64,000 bases of DNA from Combretum micranthum (Eukaryota; Streptophyta; Magnoliopsida; Myrtales; Combretaceae): the NCBI GenBank assembly GCA_024138025.1, contig JAMXBD010001450.1:124001-188000 (forward strand), in the 5' to 3' direction. How positions within the stretch are numbered: position 1 is the stretch's first letter; each line of letters opens with the position of its first letter. This document shows positions 11,136-22,340 of the stretch, piece by piece. The notes below the pieces were generated by a model. That model was not told the origin of the DNA. It saw only the letters and a program-made list of their open reading frames with translations, and made no database searches. A program made the translations under genes and the position numbers.

Positions 11136-12330
11136 TCATTCTGGTGGGATGCTCTTGATGTTCATTCTTATTTTTAAGGTCTTACTTTTTTCACGGTTGT
11201 CCATCTCTCCTTTTATTATACATATAACTCCTTTAATGAATGTCATGAATTCAGAGTCCATAAAATTTTCAGGTTGTTCATAAAACAAGTCTAAGTAATC
11301 TACAGTTAAGGAGAGTTTGTTTGGTAAATCCAAACCCTTCTACATAAAGAGAGTCAAAAGTGTCCAGGAAATACTGTAATCGAGTTTTCCTTTGTGATTG
11401 TAATAATATTCACAAGTAAATCTTAATCGTCTTTTGCCATATTTTTGCATATTCCTGAAACATTAAAAAAGGTTTCCAAAATTTTTTACAAGCATAAGAT
11501 GTAATAGTTGTTTTTGCTCTTTTTGGTAATTTTTCAACAAAATTCATTCTTTTAAAGAAAATGTAACTCTGTGTCTTTTCAAAAGTTTCTTCTTTATCTA
11601 GGTTATACTGTAAACAATATCTAAGATTAAGCCGTCTATAAGTCAGTCATTTTTCAACTTTCTCATTTTTAACTTTCAATAATTCAGTATCTCTTGCTAG
11701 CTTAAATTATGAAGCCAAACAAGGTTCAACTCCAAAATCACTGTGCCTAAGTTCAGTTTCTAGTAACTCTATTGCTTCCTATAAAGAATGGCATCCTCGC
11801 CAAACTTTTCCAATGTAATTTTCAACTGGAGCTTTTGCATAGGTCTAGTTTTTGTAAATTCTAGGATTGAATCCTTTTATAACAACGTACTAGTAATACT
11901 TTTTGTTTTTAGTTATGTGGAATCCATTATTGATATTATTCATCTCCATGTAATTCAGTAGTGCCAAACACACTCTTACCTTGTTTCTATCCAAGGTTTG
12001 TAATCCCTAAACAGAGTCTATCACTGTTTTTTGTTCGACTGTAATATTGGTTTCATTGACTTTGGGGTATCTAAAAAATTGTGTGTTTCATGGGTTTTTG
12101 TCTTGATTCAGTAATTCAATGTCTCCAAACATCATTTTTCCAATTGGAGGAAAATAATTTTTTATTAACTCATTTCTAATAGGTCTTATTTTCTTTTGGA
12201 AAGGTGTAAGCATGGTAGGAAAAGGCGGTATGTAAGGGAAAGAAAGGTTTTTAGATGAGAACTGGGAGATTCAAGATAAGAATTGGGAAGAATGAGATGA
12301 TCGAGATGCTTGTAACTCTTTTCTTCGCTG
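11136..12330 (-). pseudogene. Second reading frame downstream of the viral RNase H, function unknown
   Basis: After the RNase H tail the minus strand remains protein-like for about 1.2 kb in frames broken by scattered stops and a few indels. The last piece is an open frame of 65 codons (11333-11136), and long intact runs are visible around 11640-11400. It is lysine-rich and shows no motif I recognise. Position after the polymerase matches the place of a second frame in several Caulimoviridae (the transactivator gene of caulimoviruses, an uncharacterised frame in florendoviruses). Which of these it corresponds to cannot be told from sequence alone. Confidence 0.5.
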
Positions 12331-12359
12331 TAAATATTTAAGAGACCTGTTATCCATTG

Positions 12360-12967
12360 TTGATGTACCTACTCAAGAGATCAGGCAAATCATTATCTTT
12401 TCATTTTATATGTTCGAAATCAACATTGTATCCCTTATTAACCAATAAGTCAGTAAATTTAATCTATCTCTTTTGTGACATGTTTTTTTCATTTTTCTTT
12501 TTATAAAATTTAACAATAGCCTCACAGTTTGTCCTAATCAGTATTTATTTTTTATTTAAAAAAAATTTTCCACTATTGTATCTACAAATTTCTTTTTCCC
12601 TTTTTAGAGAGTATTTACGGGGTTTTCTAATCAAAACAGCTCCCCATCCATTTTCACAACCATCTGTTTCTACAATTAAAAAATCTATATCTAAAGGTAA
12701 TCTTAATTCTGGTAATCCTTTCACTAACATTATCTCATTGTTTTGGAATTCTATAAGTACTTGTTTCAAATGAGCAATATGTTCTTTTTCACTTTTTGAG
12801 AAAACTAAAATATCATCTATATATACACAAACAAAAGGATATTTGTCAAAGATTAATTCCATATTTCTTTGAAAAATTGCTGGTCTATAACTAGCCATTC
12901 GAAATGTCCTAAAGGACAAGTAAAAGTTATCCAATGTATGGAATCTTTCTTCATTTTTATTTGTCAA
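12360..12967 (-). pseudogene. Pararetroviral reverse transcriptase palm and RNase H remnant
   Basis: The frame at 12967-12545 holds the palm motif YIDDILVFS (about residues 49-57), with both catalytic aspartates kept, followed by the connection and the start of RNase H (VETDGCENGWGAVL, where the first catalytic aspartate is retained). The sequence then hits a stop at the ICRYNSG segment. Lower-coordinate frames continue RNase H with a missing middle part and further stops up to about 12360, including a DLPDLLSR-like tail. The expected distance between the polymerase motif and the first RNase H aspartate is also too short, which indicates a deletion. The start at 12967 is only the first ATG after a break. 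Confidence 0.8.
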
Positions 12968-13037
12968 AATCCTGATTTACAATCAAATTTACTAAAAATA
13001 TTACAGTCTTGTATCCTGTTAAGTAAGTCTGTTTTGT

Positions 13038-13640
13038 CTAGTATATTGTATGCATCAGTTTTGTATTGTTATTTAATTTCCCATAGTCTATTACCATTAT
13101 ACTTTTTCCTCTAACAATTTCACTATGTTTTTTAACTATAAAGGCTAGACTTCTATGTGGACTCTTTGATCTCCTTATGACTCCTATTTTTAGTAAGTCA
13201 TCAATATGTATCTTAAATTTTTTACTATATGTATTATCACAAATTATATGTTTAGCTTTTATTTCTATATCTGAGTTTATTATCTTTAATTCACATTCTA
13301 TTTTATTTCTATCCCAAAATTTTGTTGGATTGTTACATATTATCTCCTCCTTTTCTAGTCTACTTAAGATTGTGTCTATTTCTGTTCTTCCTATTTCTAT
13401 TAAATTGTAAATAAAGCTGTAATTTATGCATTTTGTTCCTAGTTCTAAACTATCATAAATTTCTAAAAATTCTGTAAATAAGTCTCCATCCATTTCGTTT
13501 TTTGAGTTTTCTTCTATTTTTTTAATTTTTGTTTTTGTTTGCTTTACTTTGCAACTTCTTATTTTATCACATTTACAATTATCTCTAAGTTTTGCTACTT
13601 CTCCTGTTAAAAAAGCTACTCCTCTTTTTGTAATTAACAT
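13038..13640 (-). pseudogene. Pararetroviral reverse transcriptase, N-terminal part
   Basis: A 200-codon minus-strand frame. Its first half is a charged linker between protease and polymerase. From about residue 120 it has the caulimovirid fingers: a short HIDDLLK helix, then the IRRSKSPHRS block, which precedes a VKKHSE...RGK segment and a VIDYGKLN block. The frame ends where a frameshift or deletion interrupts the palm; continuation is found at lower coordinates in other frames. The start codon is arbitrary because the frame is a slice of a polyprotein. The assignment to Caulimoviridae rests on the SKSPHRS block and the absence of integrase; the copy is non-functional. Confidence 0.8.
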
Positions 13641-13649
13641 TCTTAGTCT

Positions 13650-14235
13650 GTCATTTACTATGAACTGTAATCCTAGAATACATACATACTTTTTAAAGTT
13701 ATGTCTCTTACATATGTTCTAGAACTCTTAAATTTATAAGTCCATCATTCTTCAGTTTCTACTTCTATACAGTAAGTATTTCATAGTGTTTAAAAGTTTT
13801 TCATTTATTTGTTCAACTTAATACATTTCTTTCTTGGTATTTCTGTAATCCGTCCTTTTGGTATTATTTTTTTGTCTATTATGTTATTTGTGCATCCTGC
13901 ATCTATAACTGCTTCTGCTTCTAAAACTTCAGTTCCTACTATAAATCTAATTTTTATTCTCATATTTGTGATATGTAATCCTAGCTTTTCATCTATTTTT
14001 CCATTTATGTAAGTCTTAACAATTTTATTTTTCTTCTAAAAAGATCTTATCTTCGTGTATCTATGTATCCTTATTTTGTATTCTTTTTGTAATTCTTCTA
14101 GTTTGTCTACTCTTTCTTCTACCCTAAGTATTATTGTCTCAATTAAATCTGAATTTCTATTCTACTTACTATAACTACTATTGTTATTGCGTAACTCATA
14201 TTTTTCCTTCGTAAATCTAAACATTTTTACAATTT
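13650..14235 (-). pseudogene. Pararetroviral polyprotein fragment with decayed aspartic protease
   Basis: The minus strand first encodes a charged, E/K-rich stretch that could form a coiled coil (about 14150-14060). A protease-like region follows, whose active-site position reads D-A-G-C-T-N (about 13900-13880), where the retroviral-type protease family has D-S/T-G. The substitution and several nearby stops show loss of function. It is upstream of and collinear with the polymerase frame at 13640, as in caulimovirid polyproteins. The start of the viral frame is not found; the G+C-rich patch at 14275-14470 lies just outside. Confidence 0.6.
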
Positions 14236-15280
14236 TATAGGTTTAGATGAAAAAAAGGACCCATATTCTTAAATGTCATGTCGCGAGTGACGAGACAAAG
14301 GAAATTATTGTAGAAGCTCTTTTTGCGCTGCGGTGGGTCCGGTCCTGTCGTGCAAGGCTGCAATTTTATCGTCAAGACAGTCCGTGTGGGGCCTGCCAAT
14401 CACTCTCTTTTAATAATGGTGATGAAGCCGCGCCTTGTACAGTTGTACTATCGCATAACGCGTAAAGTCCTGTGCCAATAATAAAATAAGTTTTCTGAAT
14501 GGGAATCAAGTTTCTCCCTATTTCTTTTATTGGAAAAAAACTTAAAGTCAATAACGCTTTTAGACAAGATCAAGCCCAGTGGTAATATATCCAGCGGTTA
14601 AAAGAAGAAAACGCTTCGGAAAAAAAAAAGTAAAAAAAAAAAAGTTATCTTTATTTGCTTATTGGCATCAATTTATATAATAACGAAACAGAATGAAATA
14701 TTTTGTATATATAGTGGTTTTCTTAGTGTTCTTGATGATAAATGTAGATAGTGTATATGTGGTAAGATTAAGAGGTAACGAATTGAATTCTCCTGTGGAA
14801 TGTTGATTTTAAGGATTCTCGATTTTAGCTCTTAAAGGGGGTATTAAATATGTTACATTGTGATTCTAAAAGTTTTAGTACTTTTGATAAAATAATAATA
14901 ATAATAATTTCCAGTCTTATTAATATTAAATAAAGAAACGAATGTTAAGCTTCTATCTTTATATTCATTTTTCGTGTTATTTTAGGTTTTTGCTTGTTAG
15001 TGCTAAAATGTATTGGCAAAATGTAAATAACCTTTTACATGCATATCTAGAATTTATTATTTGTACCTATAGAACTCTCAAAGTAGCCACCTCAACTCAG
15101 GGAGAGAACCCAAACTTGGCTACATCTTTTATTAAGAGAGAGGTGTGGGATCTAATATAGTACCGCATATGGGATTATAATATGTCTCTCTTTTCTTAGT
15201 TCTATGTTGCAACTTGTCTATGCGTTCTGATATTCCCTGAGTAAAGCATGGAGTAGATAATGGACTCTTTTGTTTCGTAT
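14236..15280. other. Non-coding stretch with a G+C-rich patch
   Basis: A patch at 14275-14470 is clearly richer in G+C than its surroundings and carries a 72-codon plus-strand frame without recognisable motifs. The rest is AT-rich. No gene is supported. Confidence 0.4.
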
Positions 15281-16350
15281 AAAATGTTGTTCCACGTTTT
15301 TTTTTACATGTGTGTTGGTCGAAGTATTTTCAAGAAGTCGTCTTATTACTAGCTTTTAACGGAAGGGATGCATATGCGAATGATAGGTGGTAGTCATTGG
15401 CCAATCATGAAAAATATATATTGATCAATAAGGAGAAAAATTATTTATATACTTTTCAAAGAGAAAATCATTTCTTCATTGTTAATTGTAACTTTATATG
15501 ATTACTGGACCTTATGTCTAATAAGGGCGGCAAGAGGCCTATGCTCATTATATGTGCATGGAATTTTCGTTGACAAATATTTAAGGAAAAAAAAAAAATC
15601 AAGTTGTTACAAATATAAGAAGTCCTTGAGAAATAGATTTTAAGAAGTAGACACATGATACTTTAGAGATGATACTTTAGAGACAGTGTTAGGAGAGAAG
15701 TGTTGATCAGTGTGAAAGTATTATAGATCTTGTAAAAGAATACGTTAATGTGTTTGATACCACATGTAACCCAAAACCTTAAAGTCTTAGATTAATAATT
15801 CTTTCCTCTTATAAACCTTTCATATAAATCTCACATTTCCCATGTGGGATTTTTCAACTTATACTTGTATCCTAATAGACGTTAAATGAGGCTTTTACAA
15901 TTAAATATACTCTTAGAATAACTATACAGGAGATGTCTTTCTATCTTAACCCTTTGCCTACCACATGACATTTCCTAGTTCTTTTATATTCATAGAAAAT
16001 TTTATGCTACCATATTTTAAATTTAGAAATTAATTATTATTGATGCATAACAAAGTGCATTGTAATTGTGGAAAAAGTTAGACTATTTTGCCAGTAGTTC
16101 CAATATACATTTGACCCCCTCCATTGTCATCATTCTATGCACGTAGATTTTTCTTTTAATAATAATGATGGTGGTGGTCTCCTAATGGAGTAAATCTTCC
16201 TCTTCAATAGTTGTAATATATACATATATGTATGTATGTATAGTAAAAAGATTCCAAAATCTTAAAAATGTGCTTTATGGTCCTTACATTAACCATTATG
16301 CCTTTAGAGGAAAAAAAAATGGTACTTGTAGTTTTTTGTTATTATTTTAT
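15281..16350. other. Non-coding left part of duplicated block A
   Basis: AT-rich DNA without a supportable gene. It includes a short TATG/TACA-type microsatellite near 16215-16240. The same sequence is present in copy B at 22364-23418. Confidence 0.5.
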
Positions 16351-16624
16351 GGAGTTAATATCATCAATGGTATTTGAACTTTAACAAAATATGCAATTAG
16401 ATTCTTAAATTTTGAAATTGATCAATTTAGTATATAAACTTATAAATTGATCAATTTAATACTTGAAAAAAAATTTTGTGCATGCAAATAGGACATTCGT
16501 CAAGTTCTTTTAAGTACAAATTTGATCAATTTCAAAGTTGAAGAACTGAATTGATCAATTTCAAAGTTTAGATATCTAATTGCATATTTTGTCAAAATTT
16601 AGATATCATTTGTGACATTATCCC
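16351..16624. mobile_element. Foldback MITE, copy A (same family as 46880)
   Basis: The element opens with GGAGTTAATATCATCAATGG and closes with the inverse of GGGATAATGTCACAAATG. The left arm (TTGAACTTTAACAAAATATGC) and right arm are complementary over much of the length, and GATCAATTT recurs inside. Flanks are TATTTTAT and TATTTTCT, a plausible but decayed TSD. No coding capacity. Confidence 0.75.
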
Positions 16625-17641
16625 TATTTTCTAAACTGGTAAAATAGTGCTTAAGAGTACGCTTTCTAAAGATGTAAGGACTAGATGTTCAATTTTAAGG
16701 ATGAGGAACATTTGTAAAGATAAAGTGAAAATTTAGGTAATATTGGTATGTTTCTTATAAGGTTTTGGATATAAATAGAATAACTTAAAACTTGAAATTG
16801 TTGAAATTGAAATCAAGACAAAAATACCATTAGAAGAAGAAGGAGGACTTGATTTTCATCATGGTTTTAAGTGTTGAGCTAAAAGGTGAATTGGAGTCTA
16901 TCTTATAAATGGAAAATTTTGAGCTTGAAAAATAAAATAAAAATTGAGCAAAAATTAAGCACATGCTTAACCTACTTATTTTTTACAACTCTCTATTGAG
17001 GTTGTGCCATTTAGAAAAGATATGAAAGTGATAAAAAAAAAACTAATCAACCAAACACGAATTAAACATTCTTCATTAAGGTTCTTTTTCCCGTCAAATG
17101 GGAGTATATATGACACCTGTTTTCTGAATATTTTTTAAAAAAGGTTCATGATTGGAGACTTATTCAAGAATAGAGTTTCAATTATATTGAATGTAGTGCT
17201 ATATCCACACTTTCTTTATTAAACTTTTTTTTCTCAAACCGAAATATACATGAAACCTACTTTTTGAATACTTTTAAAAAAGGTTCATTGTAGGATTGTG
17301 CTTTACTAAAACATCATATCACTATCCACTTGCAAATCATAACTGTTGAGAAAACAAAAAGTATCCTCCCTCCTCCCCTCATTTCTCTTGATCTTGAGTC
17401 ATACTCTTAAATTGAATAACGTGAGCCAAACAACACTCAACAATTCCTATCCAGGTACCAACACATCCTTCCCTGCATGATTCTCATCATCTCAACCATT
17501 TTGGCCATTGTCTCTCTTTCTACTCATTCTCTCTCTTTAGGTCCACCACTCTCTCTACTGTACTCTTTAGACATCATTTCTTCTCTCTACTCTTTCTCTT
17601 TAGTTTGTCTCTCTCTCTAGTTTGTCTCTTCGGTAAGGTTG
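16625..17641. other. Non-coding part of duplicated block A with a CT-rich tract
   Basis: No gene is supported. A phrase AAAAAAGGTTCAT recurs near 17138 and 17278, inside two related segments, and a CTCT-rich tract occupies about 17505-17630. The corresponding sequence in copy B is 23696-24731. Confidence 0.45.
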
Positions 17642-18023
17642 TGATGCAGTGAGTTAGTGTGGATAGGACGAGAACACTTAACGGGTGAATCTCAAACGCA
17701 TAACAATTGCACTTAAAGTAATGGTTAGAGGGAATGCTCTCAAAACTAAGGTTTCAATAGTAAAAATATGATATGAGTTTCTTGAGTTTCTTTCTTACAA
17801 GTCTAAAAGACGTATTATATTATTACATAAAAATCCTAAAAAAGTAAAATAATAAATGTAATATTGACTAATAATAAATACGAATCTAAAAAGGAAAAAT
17901 AATAAGTACAATTTAGACGAAATACAAATAAATCCTATGACATAATCGACAAAGTAGGCTGGCTTAAAGGCCAGTGGTGTAACTGGTCATGGATGGCGGC
18001 GTAGTAGCTTGTCGTCTACATCA
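17642..18023 (-). repeat. 3' LTR of gag-only element A
   Basis: Reads TGATGCAGTGAG...CTACATCA on the plus strand. It aligns with 19477-19889 over its whole length but is shorter by internal deletions. Confidence 0.85.
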
Positions 18024-18186
18024 TTCTCTCCGACCTGAGAAAAACTCATCCTCAAGTTGAGGTTAACTCTAGATAAAAGGTTCTTCAACCTCAGGATAAT
18101 GAAAATACACTTGGAATCAGGTGTATCCTCCAGGATCAAATATGAACCTCTTTTGCATATATGCTTTTACTCTGTCCTACAAAACT

Positions 18187-19448
18187 TCACTCTCCTTCAA
18201 CTCCACCATCTTCTTTCCACTTCTCAACACCCTCTCGTATCTCCTGGGCAGTCTTAGTCTTTTCAATAAGAACTTTGCTAAAACTTCCAATTTTGTCATA
18301 GATTTGTGGCTTTAACTTCTCTAAGACTTTTTTCTCGTTAACCACTTGTTCTATAACTTCAATGTTACAGTTTTTATCCATAGTTATTGAAACTCCTTCT
18401 TTCTTATTCTCATCCATTGTAACATGGATCTGATCAACCTTGGAAGTCTCTTATACTGGTGTTTTCACATATTTGCTTTCACTGACTTTAGAAGTCTCAA
18501 CATCTTTTGTGACATTTTCAGGTGGTACTTTCTGAATAGATCTCTTTTCATTAGGTTCAAGAGAAATAACTAGTAGATGTTTAACCTTCTTTTCCACAGG
18601 CTTTTCTTCTACTTTAAGAGGGACGATTTCTAAAAATTCCAATGAGGTCTCTTGAGGAATCTCTTCAATGTGTTCTTTCATATTCTCTTTTGGAGCAAGA
18701 CCTTCCTTTTTCAAATCATTATTCTATTCTTGATGACATCTTTGTTCTTGTTGAAACATGATTTCCTCATAATTAAGAAGAAAAAATTCATTTTCCAATA
18801 AGTATTTCATCATAAACTACGTCTTAACAGGTGTTTTCCCTTCATGACTTAACTTTTTTGCAATCTCTTCCACCAAGCGGAAGGATAGCCTTCCAATCTA
18901 CAAACCATTAACTTTATCCTTTTCTCTTCAAGAATTCTATATATTCAAAAATCTGCTCAATCTCAGAAATTCAATCTATAAAATTCTCAACCCTAGGTTT
19001 CCGCTAAAACACGAAATATCTATCTTTTGACGGAAATTATCACCATATCTTTGATTGTACCCATAGTAGCCCTTTGGTATCTACCATCACTATCACCGTC
19101 TCTCCTTCGTGGTTGTCTATTTTCATATGAGATCACATCCTCCTTAGTAGAGTCTTCTGAAATCTGAGTCCAATGATTTGCAGCAACAGCTCTGATAACA
19201 GGATCGCCGCAAGCATACTCTGTCCTTGGTCGTCTCCCATAACCATTCCTATTCCTGTTGATATCGAGTCCCATTGCGCCAAAATGCTCAACCAAGTCAT
19301 CAAGGTGCTATTCACAATGCCGGAATCGCCGATCCATGTCACCCAACACCGCCTTCTGAGCTTGTACTTCGATTTGTAGGGCTTTCGCATTCCTAACAAT
19401 GTCTGGAATGTGACTGCCTCCTAAATTGTCGTCTCTTGACATCTCCAT
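18187..19448 (-). pseudogene. Decayed Gag of gag-only element A
   Basis: Minus-strand pieces in several frames cover the same protein as in copy B. There is an N-terminal segment with SRDDNLGG...HIPDIVRN and a helix QKAVLGDMDRRFRH (about 19440-19310), an Arg/Asn/Gly-rich linker, a Gag capsid-like part, and a K/E-rich tail split over 18714-18451 and 18417-18187 by a stop. The start is taken as the ATG at 19448, just inside the primer site. Several frameshifts make this copy non-coding. Copy B is better preserved and should be used as the reference. Confidence 0.65.
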
Positions 19449-19476
19449 AGGAAGTTTTCTTGCTCTGATACCAATC

Positions 19477-19889
19477 TGACATAGCGATTTAGCGTGGATA
19501 AAAACGAGAACACTCAACGAGTGAATCTCAAAATGTGAACTTAATCACATAATTGTTAATCAATTGCAAATTTAGAGAAAACGTTCTCAATTCAATATAA
19601 AAAATGTCAAAATATCAGTTCCTTTACAAAGACGGGTCTTAAAACTATTTATACTAAAAATTCTAAAAAGGCAAAATCCCAAAAAAGTAAAATAATAAGT
19701 GTAATATTGACTAATAATAAAGACAAATAATATATACGAATCTAAAAAGGAAAAATAATAAATACAATTTAGACCAAATACAAATAAATCCCGTGACATA
19801 ATCGACAAATTAAGCTGCTTTAAAGGTTGGTTAAGGCCAGCAGTGTAATTGATCATGGCCGACGGCGTAGTAGCTTGTTGTCCGTATCA
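19477..19889 (-). repeat. 5' LTR of gag-only element A
   Basis: Reads TGACATAGCG...CCGTATCA on the plus strand. The adjacent GCTCTGATACCA (19462-19473) is the primer site for initiator Met-tRNA, which fixes the element's orientation as minus. Confidence 0.85.
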
Positions 19890-20167
19890 GATTCTATAAA
19901 AAATAAATAAATAAATAATAAAATGACCAAAGCATAAATCGAACCAGGCCAGATTGAATTGAACCAAAATTTAGTTTTTCTTTTTTTTTTCCTCTCAAAA
20001 TGGTTCAATTCAACAAAATGTATTTAATTCCTAGTTTGATTCATGATCATGGATCGAACCTTATGGTTTAAACGAAAGTTGAAAAGTTTTACATATTAAA
20101 AAACCAAGCACTATTTTTATATCATTGTATTTAAAATAATTTTACTATTTATTTTAATTATTGATTG
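19890..20167. other. Right end of duplicated block A
   Basis: AT-rich sequence with an (AAAT)n run, matched by 27023-27297 in copy B. The homology stops abruptly at 20167, where the primer site of the inverted LTR begins. Confidence 0.5.
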
Positions 20168-20175
20168 ATACCAAT

Positions 20176-22340
20176 TGTAAGGACTCGCTATCAACCCTAT
20201 AATTAAAATAGGCAATAACAGTTCTCAACCACATATAAACTGTAAGATTATATATAAAGTTGTCTAAAAAGAAGTGTTTGAGGAATTGTTTGTCTTCCAC
20301 ATAATTAATATAATAGCTATAGTTTTTCAAAACTTTTAACAAAATATTCTACACCATTAACATATTTCACAAAAGAAATAAACTCAAATCATACATAGCT
20401 AAGTACATATATATATATACACACACACTACAACCAAAGGCTTCTTACAAGCCTTAACAAAATTACATATATAATCCAACTAGAACTTTAAATACAACCA
20501 CAAAAGCTATCATAACTAGTCTATTACAAAATTTGGATTCTATCAAGTCTAAGGTCATCTCTAGTCCTCTAAATCATCAAGAAAATCCTTGAAATCGGTT
20601 TCATACCCATACTTGTGTAAAACTTGTCGGATTCATCACCTGAAATGGTTAAATTATGAGCCAAAGGCCTAGTACGCAAGTAACGAATACAAATGCAAAG
20701 TGATTCACACATGCTTAAGTTAAATGCAAAATGCAAAATGCAACAACTAATAATTTATTATTCAATCTTTAGTTAGTCATACATCATGGGAGTATTCAAA
20801 CTCTAGGCAACAGAGATTTCTGGGGGAACCTGAGTAACGATCACGACGCTCAGAGGGTTGATATAAGTAGTTCAGATACTCATACCATCCTAGATAAATT
20901 TATCCATAACGATTAAGTAATCTCATTTAGGGTTTATAGCCATTTCTTGACTTTACTTAACTCGATCCATAATATCACTTAATTCAAGTGTTCCCATAAA
21001 TATTGAATTAAACATATTACATCATTTCAAGAATAAGCAAATGTTATACCGATACCAAATTCCCTATCGATTACCCGCTAAACTACTTATGAAAGTCATA
21101 TCAAAATGACAGGGGTAGTCTAAGCACCTAAAACTACCATACCCTCAATCTGAGCAGGGTTACCGCTCTCCGAACCAGATTTAATGGTATAAAAGACACT
21201 CAGCAATCAATTATTAAATTTCTTATTTTAGAGTAACTTTGAATAATGCTTACTCTAGCAAAGAAACAAGCAAGTTACCGCGTACCTGAAATAGCTCGGG
21301 AACTAATGGGGTTGACCGAGCGAGGATCTATCACTGTATAAGATAATATTGAATTTTCCACTTGGTTCAAGCACTAATCAACTAGTTCTAAACATAATTA
21401 ATCAAAGAAATTTAAATAAATTATTACAAAGTCATAACATAGCATTTAAACATCATATCATATCATACAATACTCAATAAATATTCAATTGATCATATAT
21501 CAAGCTTTGGGACATATTGAAGAAAGTTTTTGAGAATGAAAACTGCAGGGGACACGTCGGCCTTCAACGCCAGTGGCATTAAACCGGTGCACAATGTACT
21601 AAAATTCAACGCTTACCATCACTGGCAACATTCAATAATACGCCTGCAGCCTTTAGTCTATGCCGGCAGCCTTAAGCCGGTGTAGATTACAACTCCAAAT
21701 TTTAAAAAATTTCCGAGAGTTCCACGGGGTCAATCCGTGCCTGTGGATACCGCCAACACTGGTAATGTATCTATGTACGCCAACAACGTGGGATACTACA
21801 TCGACGGCTTTAAGTCCGGCATTAAAAATTAAGATTTCGTTCGCATTCCATACCGCCCATAAGCCGGTAGCATTGGAACCCTAATAGCCGGCGTACGATT
21901 TGAAAAATCAACACTGGCCAATTTTCCTTATGAAAGCTGGCAATGTTTTAAGCGGCTTTAAGAAATAGGTTTTGATGACCTTCAATACCTCCTCTACACC
22001 AGCGGCATTCAAGTACCAGATGCCGGCGTACACTTAAAAACAGACCTATTCGAAAATGTTTTACTTCCTTTATTTTTCTTTACATCATTTTGTAAACTTT
22101 TACACTTTCAATCTTTCTTTAAACTCATCATAAGTTTCTCAAAACTTGTTATATGTTCTAAACACTATTAAAATATCACAAACTCCACTTCTAATCATCA
22201 AACATCCTACTACAACATCAAACATCAATTACACTTCAATTCCACACTTCAACTACTCAACTTAACTTCACTACTCACCAACACTTCTTACAACTTCCCT
22301 GACACTTAACTAAGCTCACACAATAACAAAGCACAATCTA
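20176..22340 (-). mobile_element. Truncated 5' LTR of a Tekay-like element, inverted relative of the solo LTR
   Basis: Read on the minus strand it matches the right-hand two thirds of the solo LTR at 7541-10916, including GAGCGTCGTGATCGTTACTC and the GAATACTCCCATG phrase. It ends in GAGTCCTTACA at 20176. Directly beyond (20166-20173) is TGGTATCA on the minus strand, the first eight bases of an initiator Met-tRNA primer site, cut off at the junction with block A. It is therefore a 5' LTR whose internal region was lost. The LTR's own start is missing, replaced by block B at about 22364. Confidence 0.8.
21545..22040 (-). repeat. GCCGG-module array in the inverted LTR
   Basis: Phrases such as TACGCCGGC, GCTGCCGGCATAGAC, CACCGGCTTAAGGC and AATGCCACTGGCG recur roughly every 30-45 bases over half a kilobase. 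Many form short stem-like pairs with a TTAA or TTCAA loop. The same module appears once or twice in the solo LTR at 8570-8740, so the array length varies between copies. Confidence 0.6.

Larger units (their letters stand above)
11130..14235 (-). mobile_element. Endogenous plant pararetrovirus remnant (Caulimoviridae)
   Basis: On the minus strand the order is a coiled-coil-like segment (about 14190-14040), an aspartic protease relic (about 13990-13860), reverse transcriptase (13640 to about 12780), RNase H (about 12770-12360) and then a further long reading frame (about 12330-11136). There are no LTRs and no integrase, and the polymerase motifs are of the caulimovirid type rather than Ty3 type. 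Stops, frameshifts and internal deletions occur throughout, so it is a fossil. The movement-protein and coat-protein parts are not recognised in this window. Genus is uncertain; a polyprotein followed by a second frame would fit florendovirus-like viruses, but that needs a search. Confidence 0.8.
17642..19889 (-). mobile_element. Gag-only LTR retrotransposon (TR-GAG-like), copy A
   Basis: Two LTRs of about 0.4 kb (17642-18023 and 19477-19889) flank about 1.45 kb. On the minus strand the 5' LTR is the right one; it is followed, after GA, by a primer site, the complement of GCTCTGATACCA at 19462-19473. The 3' LTR is preceded by a GGAGAGAA purine tract. The internal part encodes only Gag-like sequence; no protease, polymerase or integrase is present. 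The left TSD reads GGTTG and the right one has decayed to GATTC, whereas copy B keeps GGTTG on both sides. It fits terminal-repeat retrotransposons with a GAG domain, which depend on other elements. Confidence 0.85.
15281..20167 (+). repeat. Segmental duplication, copy A (about 4.9 kb)
   Basis: From AAATGTTGTTC at 15281 to TTAATTATTGATT ending at 20167, this block aligns collinearly with 22364-27297. Shared contents in order are a single-copy-looking segment, a foldback MITE, CT-rich sequence, and a complete gag-only LTR retrotransposon in the same position. The flanks beyond both ends are unrelated to those of copy B. Copies differ by many substitutions and small indels, so the event is not very recent. 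Confidence 0.9.

Noticed and set aside
14247..14465. 72-codon frame in a G+C-rich patch
   Set aside because: It contains no recognisable domain, lies next to a viral relic, and has no convincing coding signal. It could equally be a promoter remnant.
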